Of a stretch of DNA of 44,966 nt, positions 25,669 through 36,029 are shown one piece after another; position 1 is the first letter of the stretch, and each line of letters begins with the position of its first letter. The translations under genes and the position numbers were made by a program. Source of the DNA: Deltaproteobacteria bacterium. Lineage in GTDB: Bacteria; Desulfobacterota; BSN033; WVXP01. The notes beneath the pieces were generated by a model, which saw nothing but the letters and a program-made list of their open reading frames with translations, was not told the origin of the DNA and did not search any database. Where the stretch lies: positions 1 to 44,966 of the forward strand of contig JAFDHF010000029.1 of assembly GCA_019308905.1 (NCBI GenBank), written 5' to 3'.

Positions 25669-25787
25669 GTACGACGAGTACGACGGCCGAACCGGCCCAT
25701 TCCGGGAGACGAAAGGATCGGGTGGGAGTCCTGAGAGGTGCTCGGGGATTCGGTCTTTTTCGTTTCTGTGAAGGGGGAGAGTGATCG

Positions 25788-27074
25788 ATGGAGAAGACCT
25801 TCATGCCGGATATCCGATCCGAGGCCGAACTGGCGGCGGTCCAGACAGAGGGTCTTAGATGGACGATCAGGCATGTGTACAGCAATTCGGAGTTCTACAG
25901 GAGGCGCTTCGATGAGTACGGTGTGAAACCCGGCCATATCCAGACCCTCGATGACCTGTCGAGGCTTCCCTTTACCACGGCCGACGACCTGAGGGAGGGG
26001 TACCCCTTTCCACTTCTGTCGGTTCCCATGGAGAGGGTCGTGCGGATCCATGCTTCGTCGGGGACCACCGGAAAGAGGAAGGTTCTCTGCTACACCCAAA
26101 AGGACATCGACGATTGGGCCCACATGTTTGCCAGGTGCTACGAGATGGCCGGCCTCACCCTGGAGGACAGGGTCCAGCTTGCCGTGGGCTACGGGATCTG
26201 GACCGCCGGCATTGGATTCCAGCTCGGATGTGAGCGGTTCGGGGCCATGGTCATTCCTGTCGGGCCGGGGAACCTCGACCTGCAGTGCCGATTTCTGCAG
26301 GATTTTGGGACCACGGTGCTCTGCAGCACGGCTTCCATGGCCCTGCTGATGGCAGAGGAAGTGGAGAGAAGGGGCATCCGCTCCAAGATCAAACTGAACA
26401 AGGTCATCCTCGGTTCCGAGCGGCACAGCGCAGCCATGCGGCAGAGAATTCAGGACCTTCTCGGGGTTGAGGACGTCTTCGATATCCCCGGAATGACGGA
26501 GCTCTACGGGCCCGGGACCGGACTGGATTGCCCGAAACACGAGGGGATCCACTACTGGGCCGACTACTACATCCTCGAGCTTCTCGATCCTGAAACCCTC
26601 GAGCCAGTCCCCCCTGGAGAGACCGGAGAGATGGTTGTGACCACCTTGAGAAAGGAAGCCGCTCCCCTTGTACGGTACCGGACACGCGACATGACGAGGC
26701 TGATTCCTGGACGGTGCTCCTGCGGCAGCATTCTGCCCATGCACGATCGGCTTCTGGGGCGGAGCGACGACATGTTCATCATTCGTGCCGTCAACGTCTA
26801 TCCCGGCCAGATCGATCATGTCCTCTCCCAGACAAGCGGTGTAGGATCGGAGTACCAGATCGTGCTCGAGCGGAAGGAGGACGGGAGGGACTACATGACT
26901 ATCAGGGTGGAACGGGAAAAGGGGAGGGATCCCTCCGGTGACCGCGAGTTGGCCGGAGAAATCGAGGATCGGATCAAGAAGGAGATTCTTGTGAGCGGCA
27001 GGGTCGAGATCGTAGACTACGGCGAGCTCCCCAGATCGGAGCGGAAATCCAAGCGGGTGTTCGATAACCGGTAG
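25788..27074 (+). CDS. Phenylacetate-CoA ligase-family (PaaK-like) enzyme
   Basis: A 428-residue adenylate-forming ligase of the PaaK type: HASSGTTGKRKVLCYTQKDI is the P-loop and GMTELYGPGTGLDC the middle motif. A C-terminal AMP-binding_C_2 domain follows (IIRAVNVYPGQIDHVL). PaaK-family enzymes activate phenylacetate and other aryl acids to CoA thioesters. It sits between a TRAP importer and a molybdenum hydroxylase, so it may activate the imported acid before ring or side-chain hydroxylation or dehydroxylation; this is inference. The ATG start follows AGGGGGAGAG. Confidence 0.9.
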   Translation: MEKTFMPDIRSEAELAAVQTEGLRWTIRHVYSNSEFYRRRFDEYGVKPGHIQTLDDLSRLPFTTADDLREGYPFPLLSVPMERVVRIHASSGTTGKRKVLCYTQKDIDDWAHMFARCYEMAGLTLEDRVQLAVGYGIWTAGIGFQLGCERFGAMVIPVGPGNLDLQCRFLQDFGTTVLCSTASMALLMAEEVERRGIRSKIKLNKVILGSERHSAAMRQRIQDLLGVEDVFDIPGMTELYGPGTGLDCPKHEGIHYWADYYILELLDPETLEPVPPGETGEMVVTTLRKEAAPLVRYRTRDMTRLIPGRCSCGSILPMHDRLLGRSDDMFIIRAVNVYPGQIDHVLSQTSGVGSEYQIVLERKEDGRDYMTIRVEREKGRDPSGDRELAGEIEDRIKKEILVSGRVEIVDYGELPRSERKSKRVFDNR

Positions 27075-27238
27075 CCCGTATCTCTTGGCCGGGACCGCTT
27101 CTCCCCCAAGGGCGGCCGGGGCAGAGGGAAAGATAGGCCGGGGCGGGTCGTGAACCAGGGGAAGGGTGCGGGGCTGAAGGGAGACTGCTCGGTTCTCCGC
27201 CGGCCCGGGGATCGGGGCAGGTGTGAGAGGGAGATCCA

Positions 27239-28474
27239 GTGAGCTGGCTCGGTGCGTTTCTTAGGGTTTCTGCCTTTTTGACGATTCTGGCTACTTCCGG
27301 GGCGGTCCTGGGAAAGCCGACTGTCAGGGTGGGTCTCCTCGCAGATCTCAGTGGGAGCACGGGGGAGATCGGCAGGGAGGCCGAGAGAGTCGCCGGGATG
27401 GCCGTCGACCGGGTGAACGCCAGGGGAGGGGTGGCCGGCAGGCTGGTCGAGTTGGCGGTTTTCGACACGGAGGGAGAGCCGATCCTGGCAAGGGATGGAA
27501 CCAGAGAATTGGTGTCGATTGGTAAGGTCGCCGCTGTTCTGGGACCGACTGACTGGGCTTCTGCCATGATGACCAAGCCTCTCTTTGAGGAGACCCGGGT
27601 CCCGGCGATGATGCTGACGTGGGACGATGCCGTTATTCAGGGCGGCAAGTATGGAAGGTATGAGTGGATCTTCCGGCTTCCCCCGGGCAGCAGGACCGCT
27701 CTCGGGAAGGTGGGCGGATTTCTCAGGGAGAGGGGCTGGACAAAGGTGGCGCTCGTTGTCGCCTCTGACTGCCTGGGCAGGGAGGCGAGGGAGTGGTTTG
27801 AGAGGTGGAGTGGGGCCTACGGGCTCGAAACCGTGGCCACCTGTGTCCTCACACCTGATTCGGACGTGAGGTCGGCACTCGCCGACCTGGCAATGGCGGA
27901 ACCCCAGGTGGTCGTATCGTGGTGTTCCCTTCCCATTGCGGCTACAGTGGCGGTGGTCCTCCGAGGGCTGGGAGTCGAGCTTCCCCTCTTTCAGTGCCAC
28001 GAGATTTCCCCACGGCGGTATGTGGAGATGGCAGGCCCTGCAGCAAGGGGGAGCCTTCTCGTATCGAATAAGATGCTCGTCTGGGAGGATCTGGACGACT
28101 GGGACTGCCAAAAGCGTATGATTGCGGACTTTTTTCATCAATACGTGGAGGTCTACAGGTACGGAGACGGCCACTGGGTGAATCCCCTTGCCGGATATGT
28201 CTGGGACTCGGTTATGATCCTGGTCGAGGCTATAAAGGAGGCCGAATGCAGCGGGAGGGCTCTGCGGGATGCGATCGAGGGTGTTTACAGGCACGTGGGC
28301 CTCGGCGGGGTCTATGGATTTACCCATGAGGACCATAACGGTCTGGATCCCGACTCGGTGGTGGTTGCAGTGGCGGACGGCATTCGCAGGGACGGGAGGC
28401 GGTGGGTTGGGTCCTGGAGATTGGCCCGTAAGGCCCGTGGGTCCGCCGGGATACTCGGAGGTTATCCATGGTAA
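27239..28474 (+). CDS. Orphan LIV-type ABC substrate-binding protein
   Basis: A 411-residue Peripla_BP_6-family protein with a signal peptide (FLRVSAFLTILATSGAVLG) and the typical opening VRVGLLADLSGSTGEIGREAERVAGMAVDRVNARGG. No permease or ATPase gene adjoins it. It overlaps the hydroxylase FAD-subunit gene by 7 bp, so it is co-translated with the enzyme. It may lend a different ligand specificity to an importer encoded elsewhere, such as LivHMGF in this window, or act as a sensor. The GTG start follows AGGGAGATCCA. Confidence 0.85.
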   Translation: MSWLGAFLRVSAFLTILATSGAVLGKPTVRVGLLADLSGSTGEIGREAERVAGMAVDRVNARGGVAGRLVELAVFDTEGEPILARDGTRELVSIGKVAAVLGPTDWASAMMTKPLFEETRVPAMMLTWDDAVIQGGKYGRYEWIFRLPPGSRTALGKVGGFLRERGWTKVALVVASDCLGREAREWFERWSGAYGLETVATCVLTPDSDVRSALADLAMAEPQVVVSWCSLPIAATVAVVLRGLGVELPLFQCHEISPRRYVEMAGPAARGSLLVSNKMLVWEDLDDWDCQKRMIADFFHQYVEVYRYGDGHWVNPLAGYVWDSVMILVEAIKEAECSGRALRDAIEGVYRHVGLGGVYGFTHEDHNGLDPDSVVVAVADGIRRDGRRWVGSWRLARKARGSAGILGGYPW

Positions 28475-29334
28475 AGTTCGGATATCTGAAGCCCAGGTCG
28501 ATTGATGAGGCGATCTCGCTTTATGAAAAGCACAGGGGGAAGGCGAAGTACATAGCCGGAGGGACGGATGTGATGGTCAAGATCAAGGAGGGAAGGATCA
28601 CTCCCAGGTACCTGATCTCCCTGAATCACCTTGAAGGGCTTGACAGGATAGTCTACGATGATGGAGAGCTGAAAATCGGCTCCATGGTCACCCACCGCAT
28701 GCTGGAGCTCTCCCCCCTCATCAAGAAGAGATATCCCATCCTCGCCGACGCTGTCGAGAACATCGGGTCTGTTCAGATTCGGAACGTTGCTACCATAGGG
28801 GGGAACATCGTCAATGCGGTCCCCTCTGCCGATGGTGCCATCCCCTTGATTACCCTGGGAGCGCGGGTCCGGGTCAGAGGCCCCAGTGGGGAGAGAGAGA
28901 TGGCCCTCGAGGAGCTCTTTGTCGGCCCGGGACAGACCGTGCTCGATCCGGGAGAGATCCTTCTGGAATTCGTGGTTCCCGAGCTCCCCCCCCGTACCGG
29001 GGGAGCCTACTGGAAGCACACCCGGAGGGCCGCCATGGAACTGCCCCTTCTGGGTGTGGCGGTTCTCGTCTCGCTGGCCGAGGACATGGAGACCTGCACC
29101 CTGGCCAGAATAGGCCTGGGTGTTCTGGCCCCTACGCCCATGCGGGCCAGGAGGGCCGAGTCCATCCTTACCGGGGAGAGACTGGACGAGGGGATTCTGA
29201 AAGAGGCGGGCCGGGTTGCTGCAGAGGAGTGCAAAGCCAGGGACACCGTCCGGGGGGAGGCATGGTACCGCAGGGCCATGGTAAGGGTTCTCGTGCCGAG
29301 GATGGCCCGGATCGCGATGGAAAGGGCGAGCTAG
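28468..29334 (+). CDS. Molybdenum hydroxylase, FAD-binding subunit
   Basis: A 288-residue CoxM/XdhB-type subunit. FAD-binding motifs are KYIAGGTDVMVKIKEG and NVATIGGNIVNAVPSAD, and the C-terminal CO_deh_flav domain is present. The length is that of ordinary members, so the extra [4Fe-4S] insertion of 4-hydroxybenzoyl-CoA reductase HcrB is probably absent. It passes electrons between the iron-sulfur subunit and an external acceptor. Confidence 0.92.
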   Translation: MVKFGYLKPRSIDEAISLYEKHRGKAKYIAGGTDVMVKIKEGRITPRYLISLNHLEGLDRIVYDDGELKIGSMVTHRMLELSPLIKKRYPILADAVENIGSVQIRNVATIGGNIVNAVPSADGAIPLITLGARVRVRGPSGEREMALEELFVGPGQTVLDPGEILLEFVVPELPPRTGGAYWKHTRRAAMELPLLGVAVLVSLAEDMETCTLARIGLGVLAPTPMRARRAESILTGERLDEGILKEAGRVAAEECKARDTVRGEAWYRRAMVRVLVPRMARIAMERAS

Positions 29335-29352
29335 CTCTTTGGAGGGACAGGG

Positions 29353-29853
29353 ATGAAAAAGATGATCTCCTTTGTGTTGAATGGGGACAAGATGGAGGTG
29401 GAGGTCGAGACCCACTGGAGCCTGCTCCACCTTCTCAGGGAACGCCTCGAATTGACAGGCACGAAATCCGGGTGTGAAAGGGGCGAATGCGGAGCCTGTA
29501 CCGTGCTTGTCGACGGCAAGGCCGTCAATTCATGCCTTTTTCCCGTTATGGAGATCGAGGGTGCTCGGGTGACCACCATCGAGGGTTTGGGCAGGTCCTC
29601 AGGCGAACTCCATCCCCTGCAGCAGGCCTTTGTGGATCATGGCGCCGTTCAATGCGGCTTCTGTACACCGGGGATGATAATGGCCGCCAAAGCGCTTCTC
29701 GATGAGAATCCCCACCCGAACGAAGAGGAGATCCGCCACGGCATAGCGGGGAACATCTGTCGCTGTACGGGCTATGTTCAGATTGTCAGGGCCATTAGTG
29801 CGGCCAGCGAGTCCTCTGGGCAGGTTCCTGAGGTGGGCGGAGAGGGCGACTAG
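29353..29853 (+). CDS. Molybdenum hydroxylase, [2Fe-2S] subunit
   Basis: A 166-residue CoxS/XdhC-type iron-sulfur subunit with both cluster sites. The plant-ferredoxin-like CERGECGACTVLVDG...SC lies in the N-terminal half. The helical CGFCTPGM and NICRCTGY motifs follow in the C-terminal half. It relays electrons from the molybdenum site to FAD. GGAGGGACAGGG precedes the ATG. Confidence 0.94.
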   Translation: MKKMISFVLNGDKMEVEVETHWSLLHLLRERLELTGTKSGCERGECGACTVLVDGKAVNSCLFPVMEIEGARVTTIEGLGRSSGELHPLQQAFVDHGAVQCGFCTPGMIMAAKALLDENPHPNEEEIRHGIAGNICRCTGYVQIVRAISAASESSGQVPEVGGEGD

Positions 29854-29871
29854 ACAGTCAGGGAGGCCGTG

Positions 29872-32205
29872 ATGGAAGCATTTCGCAGCGTGGGAAAGCG
29901 AATCCCCAAACTCGATGCTCAGGACAAGGTAACGGGCAGGTCGGTCTACATACAGGATCTGAAAGTCCCCGGGATGCTCTTCGGCAAGATCCTCCGGAGT
30001 TCGCAGCCCCATGCGCGGATCGTCAGGATCGATACTTCCCGGGCCAGGAAGCTCCTCGGCGTCCGGGCCGTCATCACCGCCGAAGATGTCCCGACCATTC
30101 GGTTCGGATTCATGAAAGACCAGACGGTCCTGAAGGGAGGGAAAGTCCGGTCATGCCGGGACGAGGTGGCGGCCGTGGCTGCCATCGATCCTGAGATCGC
30201 CCGGGAGGCCCTTGACCTGATAGAGGTGGAATATGAGCCTCTCCCAGGAGTCTTCGACCCGGAAGAGGCCATGAGAGAGGATGCGCCGCTGGTTCACGAG
30301 GAGAACAAGAGCAACATCCTCAAGCTCCCATGGAGACTAGTGGCCGGGGACGTGGAAGAGGCGAGGAGGCGTTCGGCCTTTGTTGTTGAGGATCGTTTCA
30401 CCCTCACCTGGGTGACCCATTGTTGCATGGGAACCGAGGGGGTCATTGCCGATTTTGACCAGAGAAACAACCTGACCATGTATAGAAACACCCAGATCCC
30501 ATATCTGGCCCAGCGGGATTTCAACGAGGCCCTGAGGGCCATGGGTCTCAAGGGGAGCAAATCGCGCGTCATCCAGCCCACCATAGGCGGGGGATTTGGA
30601 AGCAAACTCGACACCTATGCCTTTGAGTACATCGCCATTCTGCTTGCCTTCGCGACTCGGAAACCGGTCAAGATCGTTCACACCAGGGAGGAGGAATTTC
30701 GCTACACTTCCACCCGCCAGCCGGTCATCGCCGACATCGCCCAGGGGTGCGACAAGAAGGGCAGGCTCACCTTCAGGGACGTCTCCATGATTCTTGACAA
30801 CGGGGCTTACACTTCCTGGGGGGCCACGACTCCCTCGGTAATGATGATGCCCGTCTCTTCTCTCTACAAGGTGCCGAACGTCCGCTATGAGGCCACGTGT
30901 GTCTACACCAACAACACATGGTCTCAGGCGATGCGGGGGTATGGCAATCCCCAGGCGACCTTCGCCATCGACAGCAGCATGGACCAACTCGCATGGGAGG
31001 CCGGGATAGACCCCATGGAGTTTCGCCTCATCAACAGCAATGAGCCCGGAGAGGTTACACCCCAGCGTTTCAGGGTTACCAGTTGCGGCCTGAGAGAGTG
31101 CATCGAGCAGGTGGGCGCCCGCCTGGAATGGAAGAAGCGAAAGGGGGAGAGGAGAGAAGACGGGCGCGGTGTGGGAATGGCCTCGCTGATCCACGTGGGT
31201 GGGGGCGCCAGGGTGTATAAGTCCGACGGCTGTGGAACCATCATCAAGGTCGATGACTTTGGAACGGTGAACGTTTTTACCGGTGCCACCGACATAGGGC
31301 AGGGTGCAGAGACGGTCATCGCCCAGATGGTGGCCGAAGAAATCGGGGTTCTCGCCGAGGATGTCAACCTCACCGACAACGATACCGATTCATGCCCATG
31401 GGATGTGGGCGTTCATGCCAGCCGGACCACCTTCGTGGCTGGGAACTCGGCGCTCATGGCTGCTCGAAAAGTGAGGGAGAAGATTCTCGAAATAGCCGCG
31501 GGGTATGTGGATCGGTGGAAGGACGAAGAGGGGAACCGGCACGAGGTCAGGCTCGACCCGGACCCGAGGAACCTCGTTATCAAGGACCGGATGGTTTACT
31601 CCACCAAGGAACCAGACAAGAAGATCCCCCTGGCCAAGATTCTTCGCGGGGCCCATTACAGCCGGGGAGGAACCATGATCATGGCCGAGTCCTTCTACGA
31701 TCCCGACAACGAGAACCTCGACAGGGAGTTCAAGGGAAACCTCTCCATGACCTATGCCTACGGGACTCATGGAGTCGAAGTGGAGGTGGACAGAGAGACG
31801 GGCAAGGTGAGGATCCTCAAATACATCGCCGCCCACGACGTGGGTAGAGCCATCAATCCCATGCTGCTTGAGGGCCAGATTTACGGGGCTGCCGCCATGG
31901 GTACTGGATATGCGCTGACAGAAAGGCTTATCCTTGAAAAGGGAAGGGTGATGAATCCCAACTTCAGAGACTACAAGATCCTCACTGCCAAGGACGTGAT
32001 CCCCGTTGAGCCGGTCATTGTCGAATCTGTGGATCCGGAAGGCCCTTACGGGGCCAAGGGGATCGGGGAACCGGGGTGCGTCCCCTCGGCACCGGCCATC
32101 GCCAATGCGATCTATGACGCGATAGGGGTGCGGGTAAAGGACCTGCCCATAACGCCTGAAAAAATCCTGAGAGCCTTGATGGAGAAAGAGGGGAAAGGGT
32201 CGTAA
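29872..32205 (+). CDS. Molybdenum hydroxylase, molybdopterin-binding catalytic subunit
   Basis: A 777-residue xanthine dehydrogenase/aldehyde oxidase-family subunit. Cofactor-binding segments include PTIGGGFGSKLD, AMRGYGNPQ, GATDIGQGAETV and HASRTTFVAGN. The catalytic glutamate is in GAKGIGEPGCVPSAP near residue 733. The active-site loop is AMRGYGNPQ rather than the cysteine-bearing CODH loop, so this is not a CO dehydrogenase. The enzyme would hydroxylate a heterocycle or aldehyde with water-derived oxygen, or remove a ring hydroxyl from an aryl-CoA. The nearby yqeC and xdhC genes suggest a selenium-containing cofactor. The ATG at 29872 follows a GTG at 29869 that could also start the gene. 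Confidence 0.93.
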   Translation: MEAFRSVGKRIPKLDAQDKVTGRSVYIQDLKVPGMLFGKILRSSQPHARIVRIDTSRARKLLGVRAVITAEDVPTIRFGFMKDQTVLKGGKVRSCRDEVAAVAAIDPEIAREALDLIEVEYEPLPGVFDPEEAMREDAPLVHEENKSNILKLPWRLVAGDVEEARRRSAFVVEDRFTLTWVTHCCMGTEGVIADFDQRNNLTMYRNTQIPYLAQRDFNEALRAMGLKGSKSRVIQPTIGGGFGSKLDTYAFEYIAILLAFATRKPVKIVHTREEEFRYTSTRQPVIADIAQGCDKKGRLTFRDVSMILDNGAYTSWGATTPSVMMMPVSSLYKVPNVRYEATCVYTNNTWSQAMRGYGNPQATFAIDSSMDQLAWEAGIDPMEFRLINSNEPGEVTPQRFRVTSCGLRECIEQVGARLEWKKRKGERREDGRGVGMASLIHVGGGARVYKSDGCGTIIKVDDFGTVNVFTGATDIGQGAETVIAQMVAEEIGVLAEDVNLTDNDTDSCPWDVGVHASRTTFVAGNSALMAARKVREKILEIAAGYVDRWKDEEGNRHEVRLDPDPRNLVIKDRMVYSTKEPDKKIPLAKILRGAHYSRGGTMIMAESFYDPDNENLDREFKGNLSMTYAYGTHGVEVEVDRETGKVRILKYIAAHDVGRAINPMLLEGQIYGAAAMGTGYALTERLILEKGRVMNPNFRDYKILTAKDVIPVEPVIVESVDPEGPYGAKGIGEPGCVPSAPAIANAIYDAIGVRVKDLPITPEKILRALMEKEGKGS

Positions 32206-32435
32206 CGCCGAGTGAGAAATCTCAGAGTTTCAATCGATGTCAGATAACAGAGAGAGGAGTACGGTCGACTGGTTGCGTCCTTGAGTCTTTCATGCCCCAA
32301 AGTATCTAACGATTCCGCTCAACAAATTTCGAACTCTTGACGATTAGTCATTGGAATTCGATGTGACCTTTCGAATTATTCTACAGGGATTGGAAGGCCC
32401 TTCCGACAAGTGGCAGGGCCGGGGGGAATGCCCTT

Positions 32436-33770
32436 ATGGACAAAAGAAAGATCGCGGTTGTCGGAATGGGGTATGTGGGCATTCCGGCCGCGGCACTTCT
32501 GGCCGATGTTCCGGGGTTTGACGTCACGGGTCTGCAGCGGAGGAGCCAGAGGTCGGGCTGGAAGATCGATGTCTTGAACTCGGGGAGGTCTCCCATCGAG
32601 GGGAACGAACCGGGTCTTGAGGAGCTGATCGCCCGGGTCGTCAAGAAGGGAACCTTCCGGGTTACAGACGACTTCTCTGTCCTGAGGGAAATGGATACGA
32701 TACTGATCGACGTGCAGACACCCGCCGACAGTTCGGATCACACGCCGAGCTATCTCTCCCTCAAGGAGGTATCCAGGCGCGTGGGCCAGTATATGAAGAG
32801 GGGATCTCTGGTCATCATCGAGTCCACGGTGGCTCCGGGGACTACCCAGAACGTGGTTCAGCCCATTCTCGAACGAAAGTCGGGGATGAAGGCGGGGAGG
32901 GATTTCTATCTGGCCTATTCCTACGAGCGGGTAATGCCGGGGAAGCTGATAGAGTATATCCAAAACCTTCCCCGGATAGTGGGAGGGATAAACAAGAAGA
33001 GCGAGAAGCTGGCCGTCGATCTCTACAGGAAGATCGTCAAGGACGAGATCCATTCCACCGACATCCTGACCGCGGAGACGTCCAAGACCATGGAAAACGC
33101 CTACCGGGACGTGAACATCGCCTTTGCCAACGAGATGGGGCTGATCTGCGAGAATCTCGGAGTGGACGTATTCGAGATCCGGGAACTGATAAATTCCCGT
33201 TCTGAAAGACACATGCATCTGCCCGGGTCCGGGGTAGGGGGGCACTGCCTCCCGAAGGACACGTGGCTTCTCCGTTACGGGCTGCAACAGTATGGTTCGA
33301 AACCCATGGAGACCGAGTTTATCTGCCTCGCCAGGCGGATCAACGACTACATGCCTCGCCACCTGGCCGAGATGGTCGAAGAGGCACTCAAGACAAAAGG
33401 AGTCTCCCTCAGGCAAGCCAAGATAGCGATCCTCGGAGTGGCCTATCTGGAAGACTCGGACGACACGCGGAATACACCGGCCTATGCCGTGATTAGGGAC
33501 CTGGAGTCGAAAGGGGCGGAGGTGGTCGGCCATGATCCACATGTTCGGGATTTTCCGGAGGTAGACCTGACAAGAGACCTCGACTCGGCCCTCTCAGGGG
33601 CCGACTGTATGGCCATCGTCACGAAGCACAGGGAGTACTTCAGCCTGAATCTCTCAAAGGCAAAGAGGCTCATGCGGACACCTGTGATAGTGGATGGCAG
33701 GAACGTGATCGCCAGGAGGAGAGCCGAAAAGGCGGGGTTTCTCTACATGGGAATCGGGAAGGGGAAGTGA
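32436..33770 (+). CDS. Nucleotide-sugar dehydrogenase (UDP-glucose/GDP-mannose DH family)
   Basis: A 444-residue NAD-dependent four-electron dehydrogenase. It has an N-terminal Rossmann motif VVGMGYVGIPAAALL, ESTVAPGTT, a central AETSKTMENAYRDVNIAFANE helix, and the catalytic cysteine in GSGVGGHCLPKDTW. A C-terminal UDPGDH domain follows (ILGVAYLEDSDDTRNTP). It oxidises an NDP-sugar to the uronate for surface polysaccharide, most like the WecC group. No glycosyltransferase or epimerase adjoins it, so it is an orphan here. The 230-bp upstream gap has no gene and no clear promoter. It ends 9 bp from the convergent xdhC gene. Confidence 0.88.
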   Translation: MDKRKIAVVGMGYVGIPAAALLADVPGFDVTGLQRRSQRSGWKIDVLNSGRSPIEGNEPGLEELIARVVKKGTFRVTDDFSVLREMDTILIDVQTPADSSDHTPSYLSLKEVSRRVGQYMKRGSLVIIESTVAPGTTQNVVQPILERKSGMKAGRDFYLAYSYERVMPGKLIEYIQNLPRIVGGINKKSEKLAVDLYRKIVKDEIHSTDILTAETSKTMENAYRDVNIAFANEMGLICENLGVDVFEIRELINSRSERHMHLPGSGVGGHCLPKDTWLLRYGLQQYGSKPMETEFICLARRINDYMPRHLAEMVEEALKTKGVSLRQAKIAILGVAYLEDSDDTRNTPAYAVIRDLESKGAEVVGHDPHVRDFPEVDLTRDLDSALSGADCMAIVTKHREYFSLNLSKAKRLMRTPVIVDGRNVIARRRAEKAGFLYMGIGKGK

Positions 33771-33779
33771 GCACGGCGG

Positions 33780-34847
<1,068 letters not shown>

Positions 34848-34922
34848 TTCACCCCCCTGGCCGGGAAATATCCGGAAAGCCGGGCGTTCCTTGTTCTGTC
34901 ACTGAAACGGGACCTTTCAATT

Positions 34923-35768
34923 CTACCATCCGCGGGAGACAACTTCCACCACGGGGCGCTCTGACCTTAGGTGTCCCAGAACGACCCTCTCCACCGTGGA
35001 ACCGGGAAAACCGAGGATCTTGGCGGCAAATTCCTTCCCCTTTGCGAGTCCTCCGTCGAGGTCCACTTTGTTGAAGAAGATGACCACACGGGCTGACCGG
35101 GGCGTCCCCTTGAGGATCCCCTCGGCATGGGTGAATGCCAGACAGACCGCTTCGCAGGTGATCTCCGCCCCAGGGGACAGCCCCGTGATTCGGGAGAAGA
35201 TATGGGACCTGAATACGGTGGCCTCGGTGAGCCGCACGCCGAAGGCATCGGCCCCCACCAGGCCTACGACTGTCCCGGTGCAGCCGGGGATGACAGGCTC
35301 ATAGGATTCAGGGGCCTTCAAGGGCCTCTGGGCCGCCCCATCGGCCTCGACTATGATGTAGTCGACAAGAGCGGATTCCCGGAGTTCCTCCACTTGGTCG
35401 GGTGGTATGCCCTGGAGCTTTCCATGGGCCACCCTCTTGGAAGCAACGGTGATATGACCGTGGCTGGCAACCCTCCTCAGGATGGTCTCACTCGTTTCGC
35501 CGAGAGAGAGAAAAGGCGTCTGCCCGGGAGCGGGCTCAAAGATCTTCGTCGTCGTGGTCGTAATCACCCGGTATCCCGAGCTGCTGAGCTCTCTTGCCAG
35601 GAGAAAGAGGAGACTAGTCTTGCCCCCGGCCCCCACCAGGCTGATAGTCTCTCTCTCCTCAAGCCCGAGGGCCTGCTTCAGAGGAATGCTCGGCTGGTCT
35701 TTCTCTCTGACCCTGCCCATGCCCGTTGGTCCATGCCCCTGTAACTTTCTGCCCGCCGGCAGGCTCAT
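34923..35768 (-). CDS. yqeC: YqeC-family selenium cofactor biosynthesis protein
   Basis: A 281-residue GTPase-like protein. The P-loop LVGAGGKTSLLFLLA is followed by YRVITTTTTKIF, VEADGAAQRPLKAPESYEPVIP and FFNKVDL. These match the putative selenium-dependent hydroxylase accessory protein YqeC, known by its association with selenium-dependent molybdenum hydroxylases. The start ATG overlaps the stop of the small upstream gene (ATGA). An internal ATG at about residue 17 is possible. It lies 75 bp upstream of xdhC in the same operon. Confidence 0.85.
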   Translation of the reverse strand: MSLPAGRKLQGHGPTGMGRVREKDQPSIPLKQALGLEERETISLVGAGGKTSLLFLLARELSSSGYRVITTTTTKIFEPAPGQTPFLSLGETSETILRRVASHGHITVASKRVAHGKLQGIPPDQVEELRESALVDYIIVEADGAAQRPLKAPESYEPVIPGCTGTVVGLVGADAFGVRLTEATVFRSHIFSRITGLSPGAEITCEAVCLAFTHAEGILKGTPRSARVVIFFNKVDLDGGLAKGKEFAAKILGFPGSTVERVVLGHLRSERPVVEVVSRGW

Positions 35769-35962
35769 TGGGTCTTTCTTGACTTTGCCTTTGAGCTCTT
35801 CGTTTTCCCCTTGCTCAGGTCGGAAATCGATCGTCTGACGATCTTGCCCTTGTGCCTGGGAAAGTCAGCCGTGATATAGACGGTCTTCTCGAAGACCCGT
35901 TTAACAACGCCCTCCATCTCTCCCTTCCCGAAGGGAAATGTAACTCTCTCCCCGATTTTCAT
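35765..35962 (-). CDS. Small basic protein of unknown function (65 aa)
   Basis: Starts at the ATG at 35962, with a perfect AGGAGG upstream. Residues 1-48 (MKIGERVTFPFGKGEMEG, then VVKRVFEKTVYITADFPRHKGK) look like a small SH3-like or KOW-like beta barrel. The last 15-20 residues are a lysine/serine-rich tail. The stop overlaps the yqeC start, so the two are translationally coupled. I do not recognise a named family. Nucleic-acid binding is a guess from composition. A role with YqeC is suggested only by position. Confidence 0.75.
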   Translation of the reverse strand: MKIGERVTFPFGKGEMEGVVKRVFEKTVYITADFPRHKGKIVRRSISDLSKGKTKSSKAKSRKTQ

Positions 35963-36029
35963 ATCTGCCTCCTGTGACCTTGATGGTACTCGGACACTCC
36001 GCGCACCCGTGAGATTTTTCGATCTCTTA

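Noticed and set aside
25353-26819. Long antisense open frame (488 codons) opposite dctM and the PaaK-like gene
   Set aside because: Codon-composition shadow in a G+C-rich region: arginine/proline/glycine-rich translation, no domain, and it covers two clear genes on the other strand.
29872-32205. Aerobic-type CO dehydrogenase (CoxL)
   Set aside because: The cysteine-bearing active-site loop of true CoxL is absent; the loop is AMRGYGNPQ as in other molybdenum hydroxylases.
32337-32365. Promoter for the nucleotide-sugar dehydrogenase (TTGACG at 32337)
   Set aside because: No acceptable -10 box at 16-18 bp spacing.
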